DNA of 64,000 bases from Salinadaptatus halalkaliphilus (GTDB taxonomy: Archaea; Halobacteriota; Halobacteria; Halobacteriales; Natrialbaceae), in contig NZ_RBZW01000003.1 of the NCBI RefSeq assembly GCF_006543045.1, positions 186,001 to 250,000 on the forward strand, in the 5' to 3' direction. The notes under the pieces were generated by a model. That model was given only the letters and a program-made list of their open reading frames with translations, was not told the DNA's origin and did not search any database. Of this stretch, positions 43,513 through 53,338 are shown piece after piece (within the stretch, counting starts at the first letter, position 1; each line of letters opens with the position of its first letter). Position numbers and translations under genes: made by a program.

Positions 43513-46110
43513 ATGTCGTCGTTAGCCAGTCGGGCAGTTCCCGATCGGATCAGGGAGAGTTACGTCGCTAAATTCGGCCTCGTCATACTCGTGGTCTTGC
43601 TCATCACGATCGGGGCTGCAATTTTTTTCTACGTCGATATCACGGCGGAGTTGACCGACAACGCACAGAACGAACTGCAGTTGACGGCCGAGGACGATGC
43701 CAACGAGTTGAGTAACTGGATCGAAAACCAAGAGCAGACGACCGAGATGCTCGCCGCTGACAACGACATCGTCAACGGCTCGGCCGACGACATCGAGACT
43801 CGAATAAGCGAGGAACGACAGGCAATGAGGGCCGACGTACACGCGATACACTACATCGAAACCGCCTCCGATGAGATCGTTCACAGCACGTCCGACGATG
43901 CGGTCGGGACGGACCTCACCGACCTCGAGCTCAGCTACCACATTCGGTTGAGTGATGGATCCGTCTCGGAACTGGAGTATCACGGGGAACTGAACGCCGA
44001 ACGGACCTATACGGACACGTACGAACGCAACGGGGAGAAGTATATCGCGTTTCTCAGCCCCGCCGACGAACCCACGCAGAGCGGCCTCATCATGATCGAA
44101 TTCGCCGTCGATGACGTTCCGAGCATGTTCACCGAGCCGGTTGCGGGCAGCAACACGGTCGTCGTCGATGGCGAGGATGGCGACGTACTGATCGCCGACG
44201 ACGAAAGCGAGATTCTGACGACCTACCGCGATGGGACGGATACGCTGCCCGTCGAGGCGGTCGGCAATCTCGGCATCGCCAATTTCGGTTCGATCGAGTA
44301 CGACGATACGGACGAGGTAATCGGCTACTCTCGGGTTGGTGGCACTGATTGGGTTCTCATTACCCACGCGCCACAATCGAACGCGTACGCAATTACACAG
44401 GACGTCGCAACCTCGCTCGGTGCCCTGATCGCGATCGCACTCGGTGGCTTTCTGCTCATCGGTGCGACGATCGGCCGATCGACGGCCCACGCGATGGATA
44501 GCCTCGCCGACGAGGCGACCGCCCTCTCGAATGGCAACACTGCCATCGAAATCGCCGACGACGACCGTCTCGACGAAGTCGGCCAGGTCAGAGCGTCTTT
44601 CGCTGGCATCCAACGATACCTCGAGACCGCAGCCGAGCAGGCCGACGCCATCGCCAACCAGAACTTCGACGATCCCGTCCTCGAGGAAGACGTACCCGGA
44701 AAACTCGGCGATTCCCTCCAGACGATGCACGTCGATCTCGAGCGCTACATTGAGGACATCGAGGCCTCCAAGGTCGAAGCCGAAGCCTCCCAGGCGGACG
44801 CCGCCGAAGCGCGACGCGAGGCCGAGGAACTGGCCGACCGCCTCGAGCGAAAAGCGACCGAGTTCGGTGCGGTGATGAACGAGGCCGCTGCCGGCGACTT
44901 TACCCAGCGGTTGGACGAAGACGTCGATAACGAGGCGCTCGGCGAAATCGCCACCGCGTTCAACGGCATGCTCGAGGACCTCGAGCGGACGATCGTCGAT
45001 ATCCAGACGCTGGCCGAAGACGTCGATCGCGTCAGTGGGGATGTCACCGGTCGCGTCCAAGAGATCGAACGGGCGAGCGACGAGGTCAGCCATTCGGCCG
45101 AGGAGATCGCGACGGCGGCCGCCGATCAGAGCGATCGCTTTCAGGAGGTCTACGGCGAGATGAACGACCTGTCGGCGACCGTCGAGGAGATCGCCTCGAC
45201 CGCCGACGACGTCGCGTCGGTTTCGAAGACCGCCGCGGCCGAAGCCGACGACGCCAACGAGGCGACCACCGAAATCCGTGACGAGATGGACCGCCTCGAG
45301 CGCCGCGCCGACGAGATCACCGAGCAAGTCGCCCAACTCGACGACCAAATGGCCGAGATCAGTGAGATCGTCGACCTCATCGACGACATCGCCGAACAGA
45401 CGAACTTACTCGCGTTGAACGCCTCGATCGAGGCCGCAAGCGCTGGCGAGAGCGGCGACGGCTTTGCGGTCGTCGCCAACGAAGTCAAATCGCTCGCCGA
45501 AGAGACCGGCGAGGCCACCCAGGAGGTCGACGAGCTGGTCTCGAGCGTCCAGACATCGGTCGACGAAACCGTCGCGGAGATCGATCGCATGCGCAAACAG
45601 GTCGATCGCGGTACGGCGGTCGTCGACGACGGCATCGAGGCTATCGACGCGATCACCGAACAGGTCGAGACCGCAAACGAAAGCATTCAGTCGATCAACG
45701 ACGCGACGGACGAGCAGGCCCGGGCCAGCGAACGCGTCGTCACGATGGTCGACGACGCCACCGAAAGCAGCGAGGAAACCAGAGACGAAACCGAAACCGT
45801 CGCGGCCGCCGCCGAAGAACAAGCCGCGACCGTCTCCGACGTCGCCTCGGGCGCCCAGTCACTGACCGAGATGGCAGACGAACTCAGCTCCTCGCTCGAC
45901 GCGTTCGAAGTCGAGGTCGACCGCGATCAGATCGACGACGGCGTCGCGCTCGAGTACGACGATTCGGACCTCGAGACGGCTGCCGACGACCCGACGGCGC
46001 TCGAGACTATCGACGACGAATCGACCGAGCTCGATACTGTCGACGAGCAACCGACTGATCTCGATACCGTTGCGGACGAATCGACCGACTTCGAGGCCGA
46101 CGACGGGTAG
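43513..46110 (+). CDS. halobacterial transducer (methyl-accepting chemotaxis protein)
   Basis: An 865-aa sensor. One hydrophobic helix ([20 protein letters not shown], about 21-40) is followed by an extracellular dCache-like domain (to about 290) and a second helix ([16 protein letters not shown]). Two HAMP domains come next (about 320-370 and 455-510), then a long coiled coil. The signalling tip is [25 protein letters not shown] near residue 632. Flanking Glu/Gln-rich heptads hold methylation sites. The ligand is unknown. The C-terminus is an acidic linker with repeated ST(E/D)LDTV units. Start at the ATG at 43513, following GAGAA. Confidence 0.9.
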   Translation: MSSLASRAVPDRIRESYVAKFGLVILVVLLITIGAAIFFYVDITAELTDNAQNELQLTAEDDANELSNWIENQEQTTEMLAADNDIVNGSADDIETRISEERQAMRADVHAIHYIETASDEIVHSTSDDAVGTDLTDLELSYHIRLSDGSVSELEYHGELNAERTYTDTYERNGEKYIAFLSPADEPTQSGLIMIEFAVDDVPSMFTEPVAGSNTVVVDGEDGDVLIADDESEILTTYRDGTDTLPVEAVGNLGIANFGSIEYDDTDEVIGYSRVGGTDWVLITHAPQSNAYAITQDVATSLGALIAIALGGFLLIGATIGRSTAHAMDSLADEATALSNGNTAIEIADDDRLDEVGQVRASFAGIQRYLETAAEQADAIANQNFDDPVLEEDVPGKLGDSLQTMHVDLERYIEDIEASKVEAEASQADAAEARREAEELADRLERKATEFGAVMNEAAAGDFTQRLDEDVDNEALGEIATAFNGMLEDLERTIVDIQTLAEDVDRVSGDVTGRVQEIERASDEVSHSAEEIATAAADQSDRFQEVYGEMNDLSATVEEIASTADDVASVSKTAAAEADDANEATTEIRDEMDRLERRADEITEQVAQLDDQMAEISEIVDLIDDIAEQTNLLALNASIEAASAGESGDGFAVVANEVKSLAEETGEATQEVDELVSSVQTSVDETVAEIDRMRKQVDRGTAVVDDGIEAIDAITEQVETANESIQSINDATDEQARASERVVTMVDDATESSEETRDETETVAAAAEEQAATVSDVASGAQSLTEMADELSSSLDAFEVEVDRDQIDDGVALEYDDSDLETAADDPTALETIDDESTELDTVDEQPTDLDTVADESTDFEADDG

Positions 46111-46133
46111 GGTCGCCGGTCGAGTACCACCGA

Positions 46134-47399
46134 TTATCCGCGTTTTGCTCGAGCCCTGAGCCCCAGTGCGACGACGATCGACGCGGCGACGATCAAGAGT
46201 CCGCCGACCGCCACGAAGGCGGTAAAGACCGAGCGAGCGTCGATGAGCGCACCGAGTAGCGTCGGACTGATCACGGCGCCAAGCGAGAGGCCCGTAAAGA
46301 AGAAGCCGAAGCTCTTGCCCGTCGATCCGGCGTCGCTAAACGAGTTCGCGAGCGTGTCCCGAGCCGGGAGCGCAATGCCCATTAGCAAGCCGACGAGTCC
46401 GAAGATGGCGACGAGCGCGAGCAAACTCGCCGTCGCTGCGGTTGCGACGCTGTACCAGATCCCGACGGCAGCAAGCCCGAACGCGGCGACGATGACCCAC
46501 TGGAACGGGAGCCGATCCGCGAGCGGACCGCCGGCGAGGACGCCTACCGCCGACCCGACGAGATACGCAGTCAGGACGGTATTTGCGGCCGAGTCGCTAA
46601 ATCCGAGATCGACGGCGAAGACCGTGGTAAACGACTGGAGGGCGACGATAGCCATCATCGAGACGAAATAGAAGGCAAAGACGAACAGCAACGCCGGTCG
46701 CAACAGTCCAGCTACCGTCGCTCGGAGGGTGGCGGTACCGTCCTCGTCAGTCACGTCGGTGTCGGCCGTCACAGACGACTCACGTGCGTCGATCTGTCGT
46801 TTGTAAACCGGCGCCGCCAGTACGAGCAGGGCAGCCGCGTAGACGAAGCCGAGCACGCCGACGGTCGGCAACGCGACGCGCCAGCCAAACTGGATCCCGA
46901 TCGTTCCCGTCACGACGGGTGCTGCAGCGAAGCCGGCAAACCCGCCGAACGTGTGCATCCCGAACGCCGTCCCCTGGTTCGCCGCGTCGGTCACGCTCTC
47001 GAGGAAGGCATAATCCGCTGGATGAAAGACCGATTGGCCGATCCCCGAAAGCAGTGCAAACGCCAGCAGCGTCCAGTAGGTCGGCGCAGTTCCCGACAGC
47101 GAGACGCCCAGCGAGGTGACGACGAGCCCGGTGACGAGGATGCGTTTGGCACCGATCCGATCGACGAGTTCGCCGAGTGGCAACTGTAAGACCAGCGTCG
47201 GGACGTAGATCGCCGTCACGAGCAGGCCGAGCTGGGTCGTCGTGAGACCGAACTCCGCGCCGATCAGCGGAAACAGCGGCGGATACGCGAGCAAGTACAC
47301 GTGCGAGAGAAAGTGTGCGATCGAGACGGCACCGACGATGAACGTCGTGTCGCTTCGACCTCGTCCAGCGCTGGTTTCGGGTGGCGTCTCGGTGGTCAC
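46134..47399 (-). CDS. MFS family transporter
   Basis: A 421-aa membrane protein with 12 predicted helices and the MFS cytoplasmic loop motif (GELVDRIGAKRILVTG) after helix 2 and again LADRLPFQW after helix 8. It most resembles the drug/sugar exporter-type MFS proteins. Substrate unknown. The start codon is likely GTG at 47399 (TTETPPETSAG); an ATG at 47462 would add 21 poorly conserved residues. It is divergent from cofH. Confidence 0.8.
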   Translation of the reverse strand: MTTETPPETSAGRGRSDTTFIVGAVSIAHFLSHVYLLAYPPLFPLIGAEFGLTTTQLGLLVTAIYVPTLVLQLPLGELVDRIGAKRILVTGLVVTSLGVSLSGTAPTYWTLLAFALLSGIGQSVFHPADYAFLESVTDAANQGTAFGMHTFGGFAGFAAAPVVTGTIGIQFGWRVALPTVGVLGFVYAAALLVLAAPVYKRQIDARESSVTADTDVTDEDGTATLRATVAGLLRPALLFVFAFYFVSMMAIVALQSFTTVFAVDLGFSDSAANTVLTAYLVGSAVGVLAGGPLADRLPFQWVIVAAFGLAAVGIWYSVATAATASLLALVAIFGLVGLLMGIALPARDTLANSFSDAGSTGKSFGFFFTGLSLGAVISPTLLGALIDARSVFTAFVAVGGLLIVAASIVVALGLRARAKRG

Positions 47400-47527
47400 T
47401 GGAAACTGCCTCGGGTCGTTCCTATTCGATGCGCTCGCGAAATGATCGTTTCGAAACCACACAGGTGGGCCGCGATCGATCTCCGGGACCAGTATCCTTT
47501 TCTCACTGTACCGGTATCGTTGCCACG

Positions 47528-48910
47528 ATGGAGCGACCGGTGACCGAGGCCGACCTCACGTTCGAACACGTTCCCGAAAGCGACCAGTCATTCGAGAACG
47601 CGCTCGAGAAAGCGCGTGCTGGTGACCGACTCACGGTCGACGATGCGATCGAGTTGTTGACGACCGGAACGGACAGCGATGGGATCGATCGACGGCGCAA
47701 AGAGCAGGTTTTGACGGCCGCAGATCACCGGCGAGCCGACGTCGTCGGCGAGGAGGTAACCTTCGTCGCGAACGTAAACAACAACGTCACCACCGCCTGC
47801 AACGTCGGCTGTCTGTTCTGTAACTTCAAAGACGCCGCACACACGTTCGAGCACGATGCCGAGGTCGAGACAGCAGGCTTTACCAAGACACCAACCGAAT
47901 CGCGTGACATCGTCGCTGATGCGGTCGACCGCGGCATCTACGAGGTCACCTCCGTCTCCGGACTCCACCCTGCGTTCGCCCTCGATACGGAACACCACGA
48001 GATCCTGGCGGCTACGCCGAATCCGAAGGAAGTCAACTACAAGCCGCCCGAACGTTACGCCACCGATCCCGGCACCTACGCCGAGCAGATGGCGGCGATG
48101 AGCGTCGACGGCGTCCACGTCCACTCGATGACGCCCGAGGAAGCCTACCACGCCCGTCGGGGCACCGACTGGTCCTACGAGGACGTCTACAGTCGCCTCC
48201 AGAACGCCGGCCTCGATACCGTCCCCGGTACGGCCGCCGAAATCCTCGTCGAGGAAGTCCGCGAGGTCATCTGTCCCGGCAAGATCGGTACCGACGACTG
48301 GCTCGAGGCGATGGAAGCCGCCGCGACCGTCGGTCTCGGCCTGACGGCGACGATCATGTACGGCCACGTCGAGAACGAAGCCCACCGCGCGATGCATCTC
48401 AAACGGATTCGGGATCTCCAGGACCGTGTCGACGGCGCGATCACGGAATTCGTTCCGTTGTCCTTTATCCACCAGAATACGCCGCTTTTCAAACACGACG
48501 TGGTTTCGGGCGGTGCCAGCACCGACGAGGACGAGCTCATGATCGCCGTCTCGCGGCTCTTCCTCGATAATATCGATCACGTCCAGTCGTCGTGGGTCAA
48601 GTACGGCGACGAGCAGGGGCTCAAGATGCTTTCGTGTGGCGCCGATGACTTTATGGGGACGATCCTCTCCGAGGAAATCACGAAACGTGCCGGCGGCAGC
48701 TACGGCGAGTTCCGCTCGTTCGAGGACTACGTCGACCTCGTCACGTCGATCGGTCGTGTTCCCGTCGAACGCTCGACCGACTACGAAACACGGCGTGTCA
48801 TCGATCCCGACGAGTCGCCGATTGGCCCGCAACTCGGGCCACGGGCCGACGGCACGCCACTGTTGACCGATACCGAGCAATCCGATCGAACCGCGCTGGC
48901 CGACGACTGA
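47528..48910 (+). CDS. cofH: FO synthase subunit 2 CofH (coenzyme F420 synthesis)
   Basis: A 460-aa radical-SAM enzyme. The cluster motif CNVGCLFC is at residues 91-98. SVSGLHP, VHVHSMTPEE and GTAAEILVEEVREVICPGK are CofH signatures. With CofG it condenses tyrosine with the flavin precursor to make FO. cofG is not in the window. Start at the ATG at 47528. The TGA stop at 48908-48910 is abutted by a degenerate miniature element. Confidence 0.93.
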   Translation: MERPVTEADLTFEHVPESDQSFENALEKARAGDRLTVDDAIELLTTGTDSDGIDRRRKEQVLTAADHRRADVVGEEVTFVANVNNNVTTACNVGCLFCNFKDAAHTFEHDAEVETAGFTKTPTESRDIVADAVDRGIYEVTSVSGLHPAFALDTEHHEILAATPNPKEVNYKPPERYATDPGTYAEQMAAMSVDGVHVHSMTPEEAYHARRGTDWSYEDVYSRLQNAGLDTVPGTAAEILVEEVREVICPGKIGTDDWLEAMEAAATVGLGLTATIMYGHVENEAHRAMHLKRIRDLQDRVDGAITEFVPLSFIHQNTPLFKHDVVSGGASTDEDELMIAVSRLFLDNIDHVQSSWVKYGDEQGLKMLSCGADDFMGTILSEEITKRAGGSYGEFRSFEDYVDLVTSIGRVPVERSTDYETRRVIDPDESPIGPQLGPRADGTPLLTDTEQSDRTALADD

Positions 48911-48972
48911 TACGGTTTCCTGTACGTCGTTTCCAGCGCAACAATCGTGGGACGGATATTGGTACATCGGTA
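48911..48972 (+). repeat. degenerate TACGG-family element at cofH stop
   Basis: Begins TACGGTTTCCTGTACGTCG immediately after the cofH stop TGA and ends ACATCGGTA near 48972. About 62 bp; the inner palindrome is decayed. Confidence 0.5.
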
Positions 48973-48987
48973 TCCCAGGCCGTCTGA

Positions 48988-49067
48988 TACGGTTTACTGT
49001 ACGTCATTGCCGGCGCAACCGCGACCCGGGCGGCGGTTGCGCCGGTAAATCGGTACAGCAATCCGTA
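48988..49067 (+). repeat. intact TACGG-family palindromic miniature element
   Basis: An 80-bp element with ends TACGGTTTACTGTA and TACAGCAATCCGTA, inner arms CCGGCGCAACCGC / GCGGTTGCGCCGG, flanked by TGA at 48985-48987 and 49068-49070. It is 77 of 80 identical to the copy at 17073-17152. Confidence 0.85.
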
Positions 49068-49345
49068 TGAGACAACGGAGGACGGATCGATCGCGACCGT
49101 CACTCATGCTGCCAGACAGTATCAGTTGCGAGACCGCCGTAGGGACGGGCCGGTCTCGAGTGAGGTTTCGGGCGTCGCTTGCGACGTGGGGCAGTAGGCG
49201 CGTGCGAGCCCGCAGACGCAGCCGTAGACAAGAAGTAGCTCCCGGTCCTGTTCGGATCGGGGGGGAACGACGAACTGATTGGTCCGCTTCATCAACTATC
49301 TCTTGTGGCGCAAGACACATAACTGTGTGGTTTGTGTGATGGTGT

Positions 49346-49489
49346 ATGGTTGAGATCCGAATCGAGTTCGACGACGATGAACAGTACGAGCGGTTGAAAG
49401 AACTGAAGCAACACCACGGGCTCACGTGGAAGGGTTTGCTTCTTGAAGGCGAGAAGCGCGTCCGCGAGGAGACCCCAGACGGCCAGTAG
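49346..49489 (+). CDS. 47-aa DUF7557-like small protein
   Basis: Translation gives MVEIRIEFDDDEQYERLKEL then HHGLTWKGLLLEGEKRVREE. This matches the small haloarchaeal proteins (RHH-like strand and helices) that often occur beside tnpB elements. A perfect 7-bp hairpin with GC arms (49523-49540) follows 33 nt after its stop and could be its terminator. The function is unknown; an antitoxin or IS-associated regulator is possible. Confidence 0.6.
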   Translation: MVEIRIEFDDDEQYERLKELKQHHGLTWKGLLLEGEKRVREETPDGQ

Positions 49490-49902
49490 TCGGCGATTGT
49501 TCGGCAGTGCCTACCGCTCGACCCCCGCCTGAAGGCGGGGCATGCGCTTTATTTTCTGTCACGGCGACCGATCCTGCGAGCAGGAGTTGAACTACAGTCG
49601 GACCGCTGGCTGCGCCAGCCGTTCCAGTACCGAGACAGACTGCGTTCAACCCGACGGTTCGGAGGTTGGGTCGGCGCATGGTCGGCAGTTCGGTATCTTT
49701 CACGGCGATACTAAGTATGTTGTCTAAATTAATAAAGGTTGTTGAATTGGTCCGCATGGGTCGCATACACCGTCCCGATCGAGACTCCCACCGGGAGATT
49801 CCTACTGGATCGGTAGCGAATTGCAGGTGCCACGCCCCGTGAACGAGCCAGGGCCGATCTATCGGTCCAATCATTTATGATAGTTCTCGAGGAGTGTATG
49901 GT
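49490..49902. other. relic of an IS200/IS605-type element end
   Basis: Contains the hairpin CCCCGCC-TGAA-GGCGGGG (49523-49540) and a G/C-rich stretch then an AT-rich tract (CTAAATTAATAAAGG, near 49722-49737), a layout seen at ends of haloarchaeal tnpB elements. No transposase frame remains. Confidence 0.4.
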
Positions 49903-50661
49903 ATGCGACTCCAAGACAAGACAGCGTTTATCACCGGTGCCGGCTCCGGCCTCGGTCGCGAGGCCGCCGAACGATTTGCCGACGAAGGGGCGACGATCGT
50001 CGCCGCCGACATCGACCTCGAGGCTGCCGAAACGACGGTCGATCGGATCGAGAGTGCGGGCGGCGACGGGACCGCGGTCGATCTCGACGTCCGCGACGCC
50101 GACGCGGTACACGCGGCCGTCGACGAGACGGCCGAGACGATGGGTCTCGACATCATTCTCAACAACGCTGGCGTAAGCCACGAGCGAGCGGACGTCGAGG
50201 ATATCGACGAACCGGAACGCGATCAGGTCATCGACATCAATATCAAGGGCGTCTGGAACGGCTGTCACGCCGCGATCCCACACTTCAAGGAACAGGGATC
50301 GGGCGCGATCGTCAACACGGCGTCGCTGGCTGGCGTCATCGGCTCGCCACAGCTCAGCGCGTACTCGCTGTCGAAAGGCGCCGTCGTCAACTTCACGCGA
50401 GCGATCGCCGCGGAGATCGGCCCCCACGGCATCCGGGCGAACGCGGTCTGTCCCGCCGTCACGGAGACATCGATGGCCAGATCCGGCCGCTCCGACGAAG
50501 AGTGGGCCGCACTCGAGGAGAAGATGGCCCAGCAGTATCCGCTCCGGCGGCTCGGCCAGCCCGAAGACATCGCCAACGCGATGTTGTTCCTCGCCAGCGA
50601 CGAGGCAGCCTGGATTACGGGCCAGAAACTCGTCGTCGATGGCGGGTTCTCCTGTGCCTAA
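49903..50661 (+). CDS. short-chain dehydrogenase/reductase (SDR)
   Basis: A 252-aa NAD(P)-dependent SDR. The cofactor motif TGAGSGLG is at residues 12-19. NNAGVS is near 87, the catalytic Ser is in NTASLAG, and YSLSK (Tyr-x-x-x-Lys) is near 152. The C-terminus (GQKLVVDGGFSC) is typical of FabG-like enzymes. Substrate unknown. Start at MRLQDKTAFITG (49903). The stop TAA at 50659-50661 is followed directly by TACGGGTTG, a miniature-element left end. Confidence 0.85.
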   Translation: MRLQDKTAFITGAGSGLGREAAERFADEGATIVAADIDLEAAETTVDRIESAGGDGTAVDLDVRDADAVHAAVDETAETMGLDIILNNAGVSHERADVEDIDEPERDQVIDINIKGVWNGCHAAIPHFKEQGSGAIVNTASLAGVIGSPQLSAYSLSKGAVVNFTRAIAAEIGPHGIRANAVCPAVTETSMARSGRSDEEWAALEEKMAQQYPLRRLGQPEDIANAMLFLASDEAAWITGQKLVVDGGFSCA

Positions 50662-50700
50662 TACGGGTTGTCGTACCGATGGACCGGCCCAACCGGACCT
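50662..50700 (+). repeat. fragment of a TACGG-family miniature element
   Basis: TACGGGTTGTCGTACCGATGG then ACCGG follows the SDR stop TAA. It resembles the fragment at 17041-17069. It leads directly into the 82-bp repeat. Confidence 0.45.
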
Positions 50701-50782
50701 ATGGCGTCCCAACCCTGAACTAATGGGTGAAACCGGCGGCAGTTGTCCGGTTTCACTCAGCAGTCGACGGTTGGGAGGGTAC
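50701..50782 (-). repeat. 82-bp palindromic dispersed repeat, copy 2
   Basis: Reverse-complement copy of 25162-25243, 78 of 82 positions identical, with the same perfect GTGAAACCGG/CCGGTTTCAC core. It is preceded by a miniature-element fragment; no clear target duplication here. Confidence 0.85.
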
Positions 50783-50862
50783 GAGTGGCGGTCCAAGGCT
50801 GAACTGAAAGAGAACGCAGAAAGTCGAAAGCGAGCCGTCGGGTCGCGAAACGCGATCGGCCG

Positions 50863-53049
50863 TTAGATGTAGTCGACGATCTCGGGCAGCTCGAGTTTCA
50901 TACCCTTGCGCTCGCGGATCTCCATGATCTTCTCGCGCTGGAGGGAGTCGGACATGACCTCGAAGCCGGCGTTTTCGGTGTTCCAGGATGCTCGACCCTC
51001 GGTCGCGGAGCGAATGTCGCTCGCGAAGCCGATCATTTCGCCGACGGGCGCGATGCCTTCGACGACCATCAGATCGCCTTCCTGGTACATGTCGTCGACG
51101 CGGCCACGACGACCCTGGATCTCGCCGGAGGCGGCACCCATGTGGTCGTTTGGCACGTCGATACGGACGTCCTGCATCGGCTCGAGCATCTTGATCGTGC
51201 CGTCGATCAGGGCGTTGTGGACCGCCTGCCGGACGGCCGGGATGACCTGTGCCGGACCGCGGTGGATGGTGTCCTCGTGGAGGCGGGCGTCGTGCAGGCG
51301 CATGAGCGTCCCCTGGACTGGCTCGTTCGCGAGTGGACCGTTGTCCAGTGCTTCCTCGAGACCCTCGACGACGAGTTCCATCGTCTCGTTCAGGTGCTGG
51401 ATACCCTTCGTGTCGTCGATGAGGACGTTCGTCCCGTGGATGGTCTCGACGTTCTGGGAGGTATCCTTGTCCATGCCAGCCTCTTGGAGGGCTTCACGGC
51501 GGTCCTGCTCGGGCATATCCATCGATGCTTCGCCCATCTTGATCGTATCGACGAGCTCCGTGCCCATCGGCTCGATCGAGATGTAAAAGCGGTTGTGGCG
51601 GTTGGGCGAGATACCCTCGACCTCCGCGCTGGCTTCCTGGGGCTGCTCGCGGAAGACGACGATCGGTTCGCCGGTGATGACCGGAATCCCCTGGTTCTTC
51701 TCGATACGCTGGGTGATGACCTCGAGGTGGAGCTCACCCTGTCCCGAGATCAGGTGTTCACCAGTGTCTTCGTTGATCTCGATCTGGATCGTCGGATCTT
51801 CCTTGGACACTTGCCGGAGCGTCTCGATCAGCTTCGGCAGGTCGTCCATGTTCTCGGCCTCGACGGCCTTCGTGATGACCGGCTCGGAGATGTGCTCGAT
51901 CGACTCGAAGGGCGTCATCTCCGTGCTCGAGACGGTCGAGCCGGCGATAGCGTCTTTGAGGCCGGTGACGGCGGCGATGTTCCCCGCCGGGACCTGATCG
52001 ACTTCCTCACGTTCGCCACCCATGTAGATGCCGACGCTCTGGATGCGGTTCTTGCCCGCAGTACCGGAGACGTAGAGCTCCTGGCCCTTCTCGAGGCTGC
52101 CCGAGAAGACGCGACCGGAGGCGATTTCGCCGGCGTGTGGATCCATCGAGATGTCGGTAACCATCAGCACGACTTCGCCGGATTCGTCGACGAGACGCAT
52201 CTGCTCTGCGAGATCTGACTCGGCGTCACCGCGCCAGACCCGCGGAATACGGCGGGGCTGTGCGTCGACGGGGTTCGGGAAGTGCTCACAGACCATGTCG
52301 AGGACGACGTCCGAAAGCGGCGTCTTCTCGTGAAGCTCCTGGCGCTTGTCCGAGCGCTCGAGTTCCATGATCTCGGCGAAGTCCATCCCGGTGCGTTGCA
52401 TCGAGGGCATGGAGACGCCCCACTTGTAGAGTGCGGAGCCAAAGCCGACGGTGCCGTCTTCGACGGAGACCGTCCAGTCTTCGATGTCGTCCATGTCCTG
52501 GGTCATGCCACGGATGAGTTCGTTGACGTCGTGGATGACCGAGAGGAGCCGCTGTTGCATCTCTTCGGGGCCTTCCTGCAGTTCGGAGATCAGGCGGTCG
52601 ACCTTGTTAATGAACAGGGTCGGCTTGACGCCCTCGCGCAGGGCCTGCCGGAGGACCGTCTCGGTCTGGGGCATGGCACCTTCGACGGCGTCGACGACGA
52701 CCAAGGCACCGTCGACGGCACGCATCGCACGGGTCACGTCGCCACCGAAGTCGACGTGGCCGGGCGTGTCGATGAGGTTGATGAGGTGGTTGGTCCCCTC
52801 GTACTCGTGGGTCATCGAAACGTTCGCCGCGTCGATGGTGATCCCACGTTCTTGCTCGTCTTCTTCCGTGTCCATCGCGAGCTGTTCGCCGGCAGTCTCG
52901 TCGGAGATCATGCCCGCACCAGCCAGCAGGTTGTCAGAAAGGGTCGTTTTTCCGTGGTCGACGTGAGCGGCGATGGCGATGTTCCGGATGTTCTCCGGCT
53001 CGTCCATCAACCGTTCACACTCTTGAACGATCTTCTTACGTCGGCCCAT
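50863..53049 (-). CDS. fusA: archaeal translation elongation factor aEF-2
   Basis: A 728-aa GTPase that moves tRNAs and mRNA on the ribosome. G1 AHVDHGKTT is at residues 28-36, [11 protein letters not shown] is G3 and NKVDR is G4. The diphthamide-bearing region near residue 600 is [17 protein letters not shown], with the modified His preceding the RG. The C-terminus ends ELPEIVDYI. The start is at [14 protein letters not shown] (53049), behind a GGGGGA ribosome-binding site. The longer frame upstream is not conserved. Confidence 0.96.
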   Translation of the reverse strand: MGRRKKIVQECERLMDEPENIRNIAIAAHVDHGKTTLSDNLLAGAGMISDETAGEQLAMDTEEDEQERGITIDAANVSMTHEYEGTNHLINLIDTPGHVDFGGDVTRAMRAVDGALVVVDAVEGAMPQTETVLRQALREGVKPTLFINKVDRLISELQEGPEEMQQRLLSVIHDVNELIRGMTQDMDDIEDWTVSVEDGTVGFGSALYKWGVSMPSMQRTGMDFAEIMELERSDKRQELHEKTPLSDVVLDMVCEHFPNPVDAQPRRIPRVWRGDAESDLAEQMRLVDESGEVVLMVTDISMDPHAGEIASGRVFSGSLEKGQELYVSGTAGKNRIQSVGIYMGGEREEVDQVPAGNIAAVTGLKDAIAGSTVSSTEMTPFESIEHISEPVITKAVEAENMDDLPKLIETLRQVSKEDPTIQIEINEDTGEHLISGQGELHLEVITQRIEKNQGIPVITGEPIVVFREQPQEASAEVEGISPNRHNRFYISIEPMGTELVDTIKMGEASMDMPEQDRREALQEAGMDKDTSQNVETIHGTNVLIDDTKGIQHLNETMELVVEGLEEALDNGPLANEPVQGTLMRLHDARLHEDTIHRGPAQVIPAVRQAVHNALIDGTIKMLEPMQDVRIDVPNDHMGAASGEIQGRRGRVDDMYQEGDLMVVEGIAPVGEMIGFASDIRSATEGRASWNTENAGFEVMSDSLQREKIMEIRERKGMKLELPEIVDYI

Positions 53050-53192
53050 ATGTCCCCCTTTACCGCCAGCGGGGTCAAAAGGGTAGTGTTTCGTCGCCGC
53101 CGGAATTCGACGCGTATTCCGGCTTGCGGACGTGAAAATGCAATTTACGTGAGTGAATGCCACGCAGCCAACGGGACGAGTATCGGACGGAC

Positions 53193-53265
53193 TACCGTAC
53201 GTCGGTACCGGAGCGACTGCAGGACCGCTCGCGGTTGTGCCGGGAACACGGTACAACAGCCCGTA
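53193..53265 (+). repeat. degenerate TACGG-family element
   Basis: Begins TACCGTACGTCGG and ends ACAGCCCGTA with a decayed inner palindrome (GGAGCGACTGC / GCGGTTGTGCC), upstream of aEF-2. The right neighbour is TCA. Assignment rests on ends and size. Confidence 0.45.
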
Positions 53266-53338
53266 TCAGTCGAGTCGCCTGCGATCCGTAACGATGGGCG
53301 TAAGAGACATACAGCATGGATCCCTGTGATAGATACGC

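Noticed and set aside
43522-45348. 608-aa open frame on the minus strand
   Set aside because: Lies opposite the transducer gene, which has strong domain evidence.
49129-49291. 57-aa minus-strand frame beginning MKRTNQFVVPP
   Set aside because: No family resemblance, contains a GC-rich inverted repeat and lies in mobile-element debris.
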